This document shows, one piece after another, positions 10,005-18,041 of a DNA stretch of 51,114 bases. The translations under genes and the position numbers were made by a program. The DNA comes from an uncultured Bacteroidales bacterium (GTDB lineage: Bacteria > Bacteroidota > Bacteroidia > Bacteroidales > JAFGXI01): positions 1-51,114 of the forward strand of contig CAMZKE010000150.1 of assembly GCA_947311115.1 (NCBI GenBank), written 5' to 3'. Within the stretch, counting starts at the first letter, position 1, and each line of letters starts with the position of its first letter. A model generated the notes under the pieces. That model saw only the letters and a program-made list of their open reading frames with translations. It ran no database searches and was not told the origin of the DNA.

Positions 10005-10586
10005 ATGGATGTAAATAAAATAATAAATAGAGCAAAAGGATTAATAATTAATCCTGCTAAAGAGTGGGATATAATTAACAACGAAAATATTGATAAAACA
10101 AAAATAATAAAAGAATACGCATTGCCTTTAATTATTTTAGCATCAATATCAACATTAATTGGAAGTTTTGGTTCGCCTAAATTTCTTTCCCCATCAATAA
10201 GTTATTCGGTTATTAGTGCATTTGTAACTCTGGCAGTATCTGTTGTTTCTATTTATATATCGTCGTATATTATTAACGAAATTGCACCAAATTTTGGTTT
10301 ACAAAAAGATTTAAACAAATCGTTTAAGCTTGTAATTTACTCATCAACACCGGCTTATTTAGCTTCAATAATTGCAAATTTACATTGGACACTTGGTTTT
10401 TTAAACATTTTAGGTGTTTACTCTGTTTATTTATTTTGGCTAGGTTCATCACAAATACTAAATATTCAAGAAGATAAAAAAGTTGGTTTTGTAATACTTT
10501 CTTTTGTTGTATTATTGGTAGTATATTTAGTTTTAGCTGTATTATTAGGAGGTATAATTTTAAGTACTGCATTTACTTTTAAATAA
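10005..10586 (+). CDS. Yip1-domain membrane protein
   Basis: 193 residues from the ATG at 10005. The N-terminus [24 protein letters not shown] is typical of Bacteroidota YIP1-family proteins (the phrase 'NPAKEWDII' marks the family), followed by about five hydrophobic segments. Function is not known in bacteria; eukaryotic Yip1 proteins act in membrane traffic. An upstream in-frame extension to 9882 would overlap miaA on the opposite strand and contain the likely promoter, so the shorter start is preferred. The TAA stop overlaps the smpB ATG by one base, suggesting coupling with smpB. Confidence 0.8.
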   Translation: MDVNKIINRAKGLIINPAKEWDIINNENIDKTKIIKEYALPLIILASISTLIGSFGSPKFLSPSISYSVISAFVTLAVSVVSIYISSYIINEIAPNFGLQKDLNKSFKLVIYSSTPAYLASIIANLHWTLGFLNILGVYSVYLFWLGSSQILNIQEDKKVGFVILSFVVLLVVYLVLAVLLGGIILSTAFTFK

Positions 10587-11035
10587 TGAAAAAAGAAATT
10601 AATATACGAAATAAAAAGGCTTCGTTTAATTACGAATTTATTGACAAATATACTGCAGGAATTGTACTTACAGGTACCGAAATAAAATCGATACGAGAAG
10701 GTAAAGTAAGTTTTACCGATTCTTACTGCCGGTTTATAAACGATGAATTGTGGCTAATTGGAATTCATATAGCAGAATACTCGTATGGAAGCTACAATAA
10801 CCACATTCCAAAGCGTGACCGTAAACTTTTGCTCAACAAAAAAGAATTACAAAAAATTAATAAAAAAATATCGGAAAAAGGTTTAACTATAGTGCCTGTG
10901 CGATTATTTATTAACGACAGAGGTTATGCAAAAATTGTAATTGCCGTTGCCCGAGGTAAAGCAAAGTTTGATAAACGCCACGATATAAAAGACCGTGACA
11001 ATAAACGTGATTTAGATAGGTATATGAAGAAGTAA
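10586..11035 (+). CDS. smpB: SsrA-binding protein SmpB
   Basis: 149 residues, the usual SmpB size. SmpB binds tmRNA and brings it to stalled ribosomes for trans-translation. Typical motifs are [10 protein letters not shown] near the start, [16 protein letters not shown], the residue run [16 protein letters not shown], and a basic C-terminal tail ([17 protein letters not shown]) that enters the mRNA channel. It follows the Yip1 gene with a one-base overlap. The tmRNA gene itself was not found in this window. Confidence 0.97.
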   Translation: MKKEINIRNKKASFNYEFIDKYTAGIVLTGTEIKSIREGKVSFTDSYCRFINDELWLIGIHIAEYSYGSYNNHIPKRDRKLLLNKKELQKINKKISEKGLTIVPVRLFINDRGYAKIVIAVARGKAKFDKRHDIKDRDNKRDLDRYMKK

Positions 11036-11279
11036 TTTGAAATATTTTACAATTTTATACATTCACGACTTCATCAGTACATACAATTATTATTATTTAC
11101 AGGTTATTACAAACAATTGATACTATATTTATTTAAATTATTTAAATAAATATTATATTTGCGATACATAGCTTTAACAAACTGATTACTATAATATTTC
11201 CAAGCAATAATTATCATAAAAAGCCATATAAAATCTGCATCTAACTTAAAAAACTAATAATAAAAACCATTATCAAATA
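11036..11279. other. gap between converging smpB and ribF
   Basis: No frame or RNA was recognised. The stretch holds a palindrome TTATTTAAATTATTTAAATAA (about 11129-11149) and a TATATTTG match (11154-11161, plus strand) with no gene behind it and no TTG at the right spacing, so it is not called as a promoter. Confidence 0.3.
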
Positions 11280-12200
11280 CTAATTTAGAAGTTTTAAAAC
11301 CATTTTCTTATCTAACTTCAGTTGAAGTTTTAACTTATCAACACTTTCAAATTTCTGCTCATTTCTAATTTTTTCTATAAAAAATATAGTAATTTTTTTA
11401 TCGTAAATATTTTCATCAAATTCAAAGATATTTACCTCAATACCTGTTTTTTCGTTATTACTAACAGTTGGTTTACGCCCAACATTTACCATTGCATTAT
11501 ATTCGATTTTGTTATAATAAACCTTTACAGCATAAACTCCGTTTGCCGGAATAAGTTTGTAACTCTCCCATTTAATATTGGCTGTAGGAAAACCTATTTT
11601 TCGTCCAAGAGCTTCGCCTTTAATAACTGTACCTGTAATTGAATAATTATATCCTAAATATTTATTAGCTTTTACAATATCGCCTTTCTTTAGTGCATTT
11701 CTAATTTTAGTTGAGCTAATATTATCATTTCCGCTAGATAAAGCTGAAACTTGCTCAATTGTAAATCCAAACTCGTTTGCACATTCTGCTAATTTTTCGA
11801 ATCGCCCCTCTCTATTCTTGCCAAAATGATGATCGTAACCTAAAACCAAATGTTTTACATTTAATTTAGCTACCAATAAATTTTTCACAAATTCGTAAGA
11901 TGTTTGTTCTGCAAATTGTTTTGTAAATTCAACAATTACAAGATAGTCAATACCATAATCATCTAATATTTTTGCTTTTTCATCAATAGTACTTAAAAGC
12001 TCTAAACCATCAATTTTACCTAAAACAAACCTCGGATGTGGCCAAAAAGTAAATACTACCGATTTATAATTCAATTGTTTGGCTTTATTTTTCAACCTAT
12101 CAAGAATAGTTTTATGACCTCTATGAAGTCCATCAAACGTACCAACAGTAACAACTGTATCGGTAATATTAAAACTATTTATATCGGTAATTTTTATCAT
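11280..12200 (-). CDS. ribF: bifunctional riboflavin kinase / FAD synthetase RibF
   Basis: 306 residues from the Met at 12200. RibF phosphorylates riboflavin to FMN and adenylylates FMN to FAD. The N-terminal nucleotidyltransferase domain has VGTFDGLHRGHKTIL, LGYDHHFGKNREG and ISSTKIRNALKKGD. The C-terminal flavokinase domain has GEALGRKIGFPTANI and MVNVGRKPTV. An upstream in-frame Met (12209) lies in a TACATTTG promoter-like element on the same strand, so the start MIKITDIN is preferred. It is divergent from der. Confidence 0.95.
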   Translation of the reverse strand: MIKITDINSFNITDTVVTVGTFDGLHRGHKTILDRLKNKAKQLNYKSVVFTFWPHPRFVLGKIDGLELLSTIDEKAKILDDYGIDYLVIVEFTKQFAEQTSYEFVKNLLVAKLNVKHLVLGYDHHFGKNREGRFEKLAECANEFGFTIEQVSALSSGNDNISSTKIRNALKKGDIVKANKYLGYNYSITGTVIKGEALGRKIGFPTANIKWESYKLIPANGVYAVKVYYNKIEYNAMVNVGRKPTVSNNEKTGIEVNIFEFDENIYDKKITIFFIEKIRNEQKFESVDKLKLQLKLDKKMVLKLLN

Positions 12201-12206
12201 TTCGTG

Positions 12207-12214
12207 CAAATGTA
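12207..12214 (-). promoter_or_regulatory. putative ribF -7 element
   Basis: On the minus strand the sequence is TACATTTG, a match to TAnnTTTG directly ahead of ribF. No correctly spaced TTG is present. The predicted transcription start falls at or near the ATG, implying a very short leader if real. Confidence 0.4.
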
Positions 12215-12232
12215 TGTAAAATTAATTATTAA

Positions 12233-12263
12233 TTGATAATTATTAATTGAAAGCGTACCTTTG
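12233..12263 (+). promoter_or_regulatory. promoter of der (TTG-N20-TACCTTTG)
   Basis: TTG at 12233-12235, a 20-bp spacer and TACCTTTG at 12256-12263 match the Bacteroidota housekeeping consensus well. Transcription should begin near 12271, which fixes the der start at 12289 and not at the upstream in-frame Met at 12247. Confidence 0.8.
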
Positions 12264-12288
12264 CACTTTCAAATTAATTAATCAGAAA

Positions 12289-13593
12289 ATGAGTAATATT
12301 ATTGCAATAGTAGGTCGTCCTAATGTAGGGAAATCGACATTATTTAACCGTTTAATTGGCAAACGACAAGCTATTACCGACGAAACTAGTGGAGTTACAA
12401 GAGACCGTCATTATGGAAAATCGAACTGGAATGGGTATGATTTTTCGGTTATTGATACAGGTGGTTATGTTACTAATTCTGAAGATGTATTTGAAGAAGA
12501 AATTAACAAACAAGTAATGTTAGCTATTGAAGAATCTGATGTTATTCTTTTTTTAGTTGATGTAAAAAATGGTATTACCGATTTAGATGAGTCAATAGGA
12601 AAACTATTAAAAAGGACAAAAAAACCTGTAATGCTTGTTGTTAACAAAGTTGATAATTCGGCTCAGCATAACGACACTTTTGAGTTTTACTCGTTAGGCT
12701 TGGGCGATCTCTATCCTATTTCATCAACAAATGGCTCCGGTACCGGCGATTTACTAGACGAAGTTGTAAAACATTTCAATACAAAAGATGATGAAGAAGA
12801 TTTAGGAATACCAAAATATGCTATTGTAGGACGACCAAACGCTGGAAAATCATCATTAATTAATGCTTTAGTTGGCGAAGACCGTAATATTGTAACAGAT
12901 GTTGCCGGTACTACTCGCGACTCAATACATACTCGTTATACAAAATTTAATCAAGATTTTTTAATTATTGATACTGCAGGATTACGAAAAAAGACTAAAG
13001 TTACCGATGATTTAGAGTTTTATTCGGTTATGCGAGCTGTACGCTCTATTGAAGAGTCTGACGTGTGCTTATTAATGATTGATGCAACACGAGGAATAGA
13101 AGCTCAAGATTTAAATATTTTTTATTTAATTGAAAAAAACAAGAAAGGTGTTGTTGTAATTGTTAATAAATGGGATTTAATTGAAAAAGATACGCATACA
13201 ACAAAAGAATTTGAAGAAAAAATTAGAGCTAAATTAGCACCATTTAACGATGTACCTATTATTTTCACTTCTGCTATTACAAAACAGCGTATTCATAAAG
13301 TATTAGAAACGGCAATTAAAGTTTACGAAAATAGAATTAAAAAAATACCAACATCAAAACTTAACGAGTATATGCTTGGTGTTATTGAGGCGTTTAGACC
13401 ACCTGCAATAAAAGGTAAATTTGTAAAAATAAAATATGTAACACAGTTACCTATTCATGCTCCTGCATTCGCTTTTTATTGCAATATGCCACAATATATT
13501 AAAGAACCTTATAAAAGGTTTTTAGAAAATAGACTTAGAGAGGAATACGATTTTACCGGTGTTCCTATTCAAATATTTATTCGTAAAAAATAA
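12289..13593 (+). CDS. der: GTPase Der (EngA), ribosome assembly
   Basis: 434 residues. Der is a double-GTPase needed for 50S ribosomal subunit maturation. Two G domains are visible in order: [16 protein letters not shown] with DTGGY and NKVD, then [16 protein letters not shown] with DTAGLRKK and NKWD. The C-terminal KH-like domain includes the segment [10 protein letters not shown] and ends [13 protein letters not shown]. The start [11 protein letters not shown] is chosen because a strong promoter lies within the 14-codon upstream extension. A bidirectional terminator follows directly. Confidence 0.97.
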   Translation: MSNIIAIVGRPNVGKSTLFNRLIGKRQAITDETSGVTRDRHYGKSNWNGYDFSVIDTGGYVTNSEDVFEEEINKQVMLAIEESDVILFLVDVKNGITDLDESIGKLLKRTKKPVMLVVNKVDNSAQHNDTFEFYSLGLGDLYPISSTNGSGTGDLLDEVVKHFNTKDDEEDLGIPKYAIVGRPNAGKSSLINALVGEDRNIVTDVAGTTRDSIHTRYTKFNQDFLIIDTAGLRKKTKVTDDLEFYSVMRAVRSIEESDVCLLMIDATRGIEAQDLNIFYLIEKNKKGVVVIVNKWDLIEKDTHTTKEFEEKIRAKLAPFNDVPIIFTSAITKQRIHKVLETAIKVYENRIKKIPTSKLNEYMLGVIEAFRPPAIKGKFVKIKYVTQLPIHAPAFAFYCNMPQYIKEPYKRFLENRLREEYDFTGVPIQIFIRKK

Positions 13594-13621
13594 AAAAAGA
13601 GGTTTAAAAACCTCTTTTTTA
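13593..13621. terminator. bidirectional terminator between der and the paralogue cluster
   Basis: AAAAAAGAGGTTT and AAACCTCTTTTTT pair around AA, giving a U-run on either strand. It serves der (plus) and the converging 131-aa paralogue run (minus). Confidence 0.9.
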
Positions 13622-14023
13622 TTATTTTAAAAACCACTTATAAGCAGCTTCTTTATTTTTAAACGCTTTAAAAGGTAAATCTGTACCGCCTATTTTTTTC
13701 ATTATATTATTAAAATAGTAACGTTTAAACGGATTTGCCCCCAGAACAATTCCGCCTTTTTGTAAACCTGTTGCAATAGCTCTTTCAATGGCATTTTCCT
13801 CAAACCATGTTCTATCTTCAGGAGTTACAACCTTTTGATTAACAATATCAGATAAATAATACAATACATCATTATCCTTTCCTACTTGTATAGACCTTTC
13901 CCATACATCACGGTACTGCTCGCTTGTAAAATTAGCTTTTGCCCATGTTACCATTAGCACTTTCGCATCTTCGTCAAAAACTATTTCAACATAATTTGTT
14001 TTAAATATTTCTCTCATAGGCAC
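13622..14023 (-). CDS. ~131-aa paralogue 1 (STAS/SpoIIAA-like, function unknown)
   Basis: 133 residues, third in transcription order of three tandem paralogues. The N-terminal half has an alternating strand pattern (YVEIVFDEDAKVLMVTW, then LYYLSDIVNQKVVTPEDR). The C-terminal half ends with RYYFNNIMKKIGG, then LPFKAFKNKEAAYKWF. The general look, a small soluble alpha/beta domain with 'LSDI...V.PEDR.WFE', resembles Bacteroidota STAS/SEC14-like or SpoIIAA-like stand-alone domains; this is an inference from pattern. The first codons MPMREIF allow a start two codons later, matching the MREIF of paralogue 3. No membrane segment or signal peptide is present. The role is unknown. Confidence 0.75.
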   Translation of the reverse strand: MPMREIFKTNYVEIVFDEDAKVLMVTWAKANFTSEQYRDVWERSIQVGKDNDVLYYLSDIVNQKVVTPEDRTWFEENAIERAIATGLQKGGIVLGANPFKRYYFNNIMKKIGGTDLPFKAFKNKEAAYKWFLK

Positions 14024-14028
14024 TTATT

Positions 14029-14424
14029 TTATCCTAAAAACCACTTATAAGCAGCCTCTTTATTTTTAAACGCTTTAAAAGGAAGTTCTGTGCCTCCAAT
14101 TTTCTTCATTATATTATTAAAATAGTAGCGTTTAAATGGGTTTGCACCTAAAATTATTGCACCCTTCTTTAAACCTGTATCTATAGCTTGTTGAATAATA
14201 TTATCTTCAAACCACTTTCTATCTTCAGGGGTTACAACTTTCTGATTTATTATATCTGATAGAAAGTACAAAACTTCATTTTCTTTAAAAAAAGCTATAC
14301 ATCTATCCCAAACATCTCTATAATTATCGCTAGTAAAGTTATAGTTTAGCCATACTGTAAATACAACTTTCGCTTCTTTATCGTAACTAATTGTTACGTA
14401 TTCCGATTTATATATTTCTTCCAT
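14029..14424 (-). CDS. ~131-aa paralogue 2 (STAS/SpoIIAA-like, function unknown)
   Basis: 131 residues, the middle member of the tandem triplet, with short gaps of 5 and 10 bp to its neighbours. It shares the same architecture: YVTISYDKEAKVVFTVW, LYFLSDIINQKVVTPEDR, GANPFKRYYFNNIMKKIGG and a final KAFKNKEAAYKWFLG. At DNA level its 3' part differs from copies 1 and 3 at several more silent sites than those two differ from each other. Function is unknown; the conserved aspartate and PEDR segments may mark a ligand or partner surface. Confidence 0.75.
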   Translation of the reverse strand: MEEIYKSEYVTISYDKEAKVVFTVWLNYNFTSDNYRDVWDRCIAFFKENEVLYFLSDIINQKVVTPEDRKWFEDNIIQQAIDTGLKKGAIILGANPFKRYYFNNIMKKIGGTELPFKAFKNKEAAYKWFLG

Positions 14425-14434
14425 AAGTATAATA

Positions 14435-14830
14435 TTAACTTAAAAACCACTTATAAGCAGCCTCTTTATTTTTAAACGCTTTAAAAGGTAAATCTGTACC
14501 GCCTATTTTTTTCATTATATTATTAAAATAGTAACGTTTAAACGGATTTGAGCCAAGAATAATACCTCCTTTTTTAATTCCTGTTTTTATTGCACGAGGT
14601 ACAGCACTTTCCTCAAACCATTTTCTATCTTCGGGAGTTACAACTTTTTGATCAATAATATCGGATAGAAAAAAATCAATCTTATTAGCAAATGCAAACT
14701 CTAAAGTTTTTTCCCAAACTTCACGATATTGTTCGCTTGTAAAATTTGCTTTTGCCAATTTTGCAAAAACTACTTTTACTTCTTCATCAAAAGTGATTTC
14801 AACATAGTCTGTTTTAAATATTTCTCTCAT
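14435..14830 (-). CDS. ~131-aa paralogue 3 (STAS/SpoIIAA-like, function unknown)
   Basis: 131 residues, first in transcription order. It starts MREIFKTDYVEITFDEEVK and ends with the same GGTDLPFKAFKNKEAAYKWF block as copy 1. Over about 110 bases at the 3' end, copies 1 and 3 differ at only about one position, silent sites included, while their 5' halves are much more diverged. No clear promoter was found; TATCTTTA on the minus strand in the upstream gap is one base off the -7 consensus. Function is unknown. Confidence 0.75.
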   Translation of the reverse strand: MREIFKTDYVEITFDEEVKVVFAKLAKANFTSEQYREVWEKTLEFAFANKIDFFLSDIIDQKVVTPEDRKWFEESAVPRAIKTGIKKGGIILGSNPFKRYYFNNIMKKIGGTDLPFKAFKNKEAAYKWFLS

Positions 14831-14922
14831 AGTAGGTATTTTTATACTTTAAAGATATATAATATTTACGAAAACAAGCTATAAATTAGATTAAATATAA
14901 AATATCATTGATTAATGAGTAT

Positions 14923-16425
14923 CTATTTATCATATTTCAGCTCTAATAAATAGGATATATTAAAATCTTCAACACCTTTTTGATATTTATTAAAAAACAT
15001 TATCCAGTCAGGAACACCTTTTTGTACTAAAACAAAACCCTTATTTTCAAGCCATTGTTTATTTTTATAATAATATCTTTTATTAACTGATAATAAATTA
15101 ACAGAGTTACTTTTAAACAAAGAATCTGCAGGGAGTTCATTTTCATTAAAACTTGAGAAGGATAAATTATTAGTTATATAATAAGTCATTGGTAAACCAA
15201 AAGGATTATAAGGATTACTCCATTCTTTTGATACAATATGTACAGAGCCTTTATAATTATTATAAATATATTCGGTTATTTTCATTAAACCTGCTTCTGT
15301 CGATTTTAGTCCAATAGCAGCAATGGCTACCGTGTTAATAATAATTAATATTGAAATATATGTAATCAATACATACTTATATATTATTCTTTTATGTTTA
15401 ATAAATTTAAATGCATCGGTTAAAAACACAAATATTATTATTGGTGTAAAATATGCTATTGGGAACAAAAAACGTAATTCTTTATGCGGAATAATTGTAT
15501 GAATTACAATAAATGGTACTATTAAAAATGTAAATAAATTTTTAGGATATCTAATAATAAAATAAATAAGAGAAATAACGATTAAAAAACCGAGAGGATA
15601 AGTAGGGTATTTATAAAAATATTTTATAAACATCCACCAAGGGCTTGTACCAAACCCAGATGCTCCTGATTGTAATATATTAAATTTAAAATAGTTAACT
15701 AATGATAACGAGAATGAATTGTAAAATAAATAATCTAAAAACACTCCAAAAATAACAACTACACTCCCACCTAACATTATCACAAATAACTTAACAACAG
15801 ATTGTTTTTCAACAAAAAACAACCATACAACAAAACTAAATATTAAAACTCCGGTTTGAAAACGAAATAAAAAAGCCAAGCCTAAAAATAATCCGATAAT
15901 TATGTAATTCAATATAGATAGTTTTTCTTTTATCAAATATATTGATATTGCTATTATAAAAAAGCTAGTACTAAATGTTTCGGAAGAATATCTAACAGAA
16001 ATATAAGGTAAAAACCACAGTAAAAATATTAAAAGCAGAAATAAAAATCTATAATTTAAATCTATAATTTTTCTTTTAACAAGAGATTTATATAATAAAT
16101 AAATTGAAAACAACGACAAAAAAGCACTAAGTAGTCGCAATATAAACATTTGTGTATAATGATTATAAACACCAACACAATCCATTGTTTTAAACAAAAT
16201 AACTGTAAGCCAAGGTTGAATACTCGACCTAAGTTTAGCGTTAAATTCCCATGCCAATTGGTTTGATTGTATGTTACCTAGTTTATAATTTGCAAATTCT
16301 ATTATTTGATAATGCTCATCAGCAAAATGATAACCGGAACTATAATAGGCAGTAGTTATATATACCGTTAATATTATAAGTGTTAATAATATATTTTTTT
16401 TTACAATATTATGCATAAATAACAT
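14923..16425 (-). CDS. GT22-like membrane mannosyltransferase
   Basis: 500 residues with about ten membrane helices. After the first helix a loop reads FADEHYQIIEFANYKLG and then SSIQPWLTV, the acidic-residue loop where GT-C enzymes hold their catalytic aspartate or glutamate. Later the motif PHKELRFLFP appears; HKExRF is a hallmark of glycosyltransferase family 22 (PIG-B/ALG9/ALG12-like mannosyltransferases), so a polyprenyl-linked sugar donor is likely. The acceptor is unknown. Its start lies 2 bp after the stop of the next upstream gene, so the two are probably translated together. Confidence 0.75.
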   Translation of the reverse strand: MLFMHNIVKKNILLTLIILTVYITTAYYSSGYHFADEHYQIIEFANYKLGNIQSNQLAWEFNAKLRSSIQPWLTVILFKTMDCVGVYNHYTQMFILRLLSAFLSLFSIYLLYKSLVKRKIIDLNYRFLFLLLIFLLWFLPYISVRYSSETFSTSFFIIAISIYLIKEKLSILNYIIIGLFLGLAFLFRFQTGVLIFSFVVWLFFVEKQSVVKLFVIMLGGSVVVIFGVFLDYLFYNSFSLSLVNYFKFNILQSGASGFGTSPWWMFIKYFYKYPTYPLGFLIVISLIYFIIRYPKNLFTFLIVPFIVIHTIIPHKELRFLFPIAYFTPIIIFVFLTDAFKFIKHKRIIYKYVLITYISILIIINTVAIAAIGLKSTEAGLMKITEYIYNNYKGSVHIVSKEWSNPYNPFGLPMTYYITNNLSFSSFNENELPADSLFKSNSVNLLSVNKRYYYKNKQWLENKGFVLVQKGVPDWIMFFNKYQKGVEDFNISYLLELKYDK

Positions 16426-16427
16426 TT

Positions 16428-17825
16428 CTAATCTTTCTTTTTAACTAATCTATATTCTCCTTTATGAGCAGCTTTATTATCAGGCACTTTTATTATTGAT
16501 TTGTAATATTCTGTTTTCTCAATTTTTAGAAACTGTTCCCAATACGTTTCTTTTGTCATACTAAAACAATTTATAGCACCAGAATTATACTGTCGTATCT
16601 GAAAGTTATTATAAAAAATTAATATTGCTAATACTACTATAAGTAGATAATTAATATATTTCTTTTTTAACAAAAACATAATTAGTGATGTCAAAAAAAT
16701 TGCCATTATGCCATAAAAATCAATAAAAGCTCTATTGCCATAGTTACCGCCATACCACCAAGACCACCATGAAGAAAGAACATAAATAATCATTATCATA
16801 AATATACTTAACTGTATTGATAATGATTTATTAGTTTTGTACAATGTAAACGCACCAAAAACAGCTAAAAACATAATTGGAGTATAAACAAACCAACCTT
16901 TCCAATAAGAAAAAAGAATATTAAATATTTGAGGATTTAAAAAGAAGAAACCTTCGTTGCTTTCACCGTACGAAAAATACAAATAGCTTCCAGTTTGAAT
17001 TTTCCAAAAAATTAATTGAGGAATCCAAGGCAATATATATAAAAGTATTAAAGAAACAGTAATCTTAGTATTTTTAAAGAAAAACATAAATCTATTTATT
17101 AAATCTTGTTTTGATTTTACTCCCCAAAAAATAAAAATAAAATAAACTAAGATATTTGTTGGTCTAATTAACGTAATCAACCCTCCTAAAAACCCCAAAA
17201 TAACTAATTTTTTTATTTTATTATTTTTCCACCACAACATTGTATTATATATAAAAATATTAATCAATGTAAAGTTATAAACATGTGTCATTCCTGGTTC
17301 ATAGCTAGAATAAAATATAAGATTTGTTCCTGCTACAATTGAAATAGTAGAAATAAAAATTGATAGCTCAGAAAATTTCAAAAGCAACAACAATTTACGC
17401 AAATAATAAATACCAAATAACAAATAAATAAGAGCTAGCATTGTTATCAAATATTTATATGGAACAGAATACCCATTAGCCTCATACCCCATTGGCTCTG
17501 CAATAATATGCGCTATTAAAAATGCAGGTAAATAAATGTATGACATACCAATTGTTGTCTTTATTATATATTTACCATTATCAAGTTTTATTGGCCATAT
17601 CTGATTTTTTAGAAACTCTGAATTTTCACTATCATAAACAAAATTAAAGCTTAAATCTTTATATATAAAAGTCGCAGGTAAATACGCATAATAAGACTTT
17701 ACATCCCATTCAATAACTTTAGAATTATCTTTCCAGAACTTATGTCCTTGGTTGGTTCCAAAAACATACAAACCAATAATAACTATTGTTATTATTGAAA
17801 TGTATTTACTTTTTATTTTGCGCAT
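16428..17825 (-). CDS. multi-pass GT-C-like membrane protein
   Basis: 465 residues with about ten hydrophobic helices. A first loop, VIEWDVKSYYAYLPATFIYKD, carries the acidic residues expected of a GT-C glycosyltransferase, and the loop around SSYEPGMTHVYNF followed by ITLIRPTNILVY resembles uncharacterised Bacteroidota family-39-like enzymes. No specific family can be asserted. It is the first gene of a two-gene operon with the GT22-like protein, behind a well-formed promoter. It probably acts in cell-surface glycan or protein glycosylation, but the substrate is unknown. Confidence 0.65.
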   Translation of the reverse strand: MRKIKSKYISIITIVIIGLYVFGTNQGHKFWKDNSKVIEWDVKSYYAYLPATFIYKDLSFNFVYDSENSEFLKNQIWPIKLDNGKYIIKTTIGMSYIYLPAFLIAHIIAEPMGYEANGYSVPYKYLITMLALIYLLFGIYYLRKLLLLLKFSELSIFISTISIVAGTNLIFYSSYEPGMTHVYNFTLINIFIYNTMLWWKNNKIKKLVILGFLGGLITLIRPTNILVYFIFIFWGVKSKQDLINRFMFFFKNTKITVSLILLYILPWIPQLIFWKIQTGSYLYFSYGESNEGFFFLNPQIFNILFSYWKGWFVYTPIMFLAVFGAFTLYKTNKSLSIQLSIFMIMIIYVLSSWWSWWYGGNYGNRAFIDFYGIMAIFLTSLIMFLLKKKYINYLLIVVLAILIFYNNFQIRQYNSGAINCFSMTKETYWEQFLKIEKTEYYKSIIKVPDNKAAHKGEYRLVKKKD

Positions 17826-17844
17826 TTTATTAAGTTATTAATCT

Positions 17845-17874
17845 CAAAAGTATATACTTAATTGGTTTTAACAA
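17845..17874 (-). promoter_or_regulatory. promoter of the glycosyltransferase pair
   Basis: On the minus strand TTG (17874-17872), a 19-bp spacer and TACTTTTG (17852-17845) fit the Bacteroidota consensus. It lies 20 bp before the ATG at 17825. Confidence 0.75.
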
Positions 17875-17933
17875 AAAATGACTACATATATACAAAATTA
17901 ATCCCTAATATTAATAACTATAAATTTAAAAAT

Positions 17934-17964
17934 TTGTTAGCATATTCAGTAATTATTATTTTTG
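17934..17964 (+). promoter_or_regulatory. promoter of the T9SS cargo gene
   Basis: TTG at 17934-17936, a 20-bp spacer and TATTTTTG at 17957-17964 fit the consensus. Transcription would start near 17971, giving a leader of about 70 nt before the ATG at 18042. Confidence 0.75.
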
Positions 17965-18041
17965 AGATTCTAATTAAAAGGTATTACATATAAAGCAACT
18001 TTTAATTAAAATATATCGTCTGAAAAACAAATAGAAATCCT

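Noticed and set aside
11100-11165. Possible tmRNA or small RNA near smpB
   Set aside because: A lone TATATTTG and a palindrome are present, but there is no tRNA-like domain, tag frame or terminator.
12247-12288. N-terminal extension of Der
   Set aside because: A TTG-N20-TACCTTTG promoter lies across it and Der proteins start a few residues before the first G1 motif.
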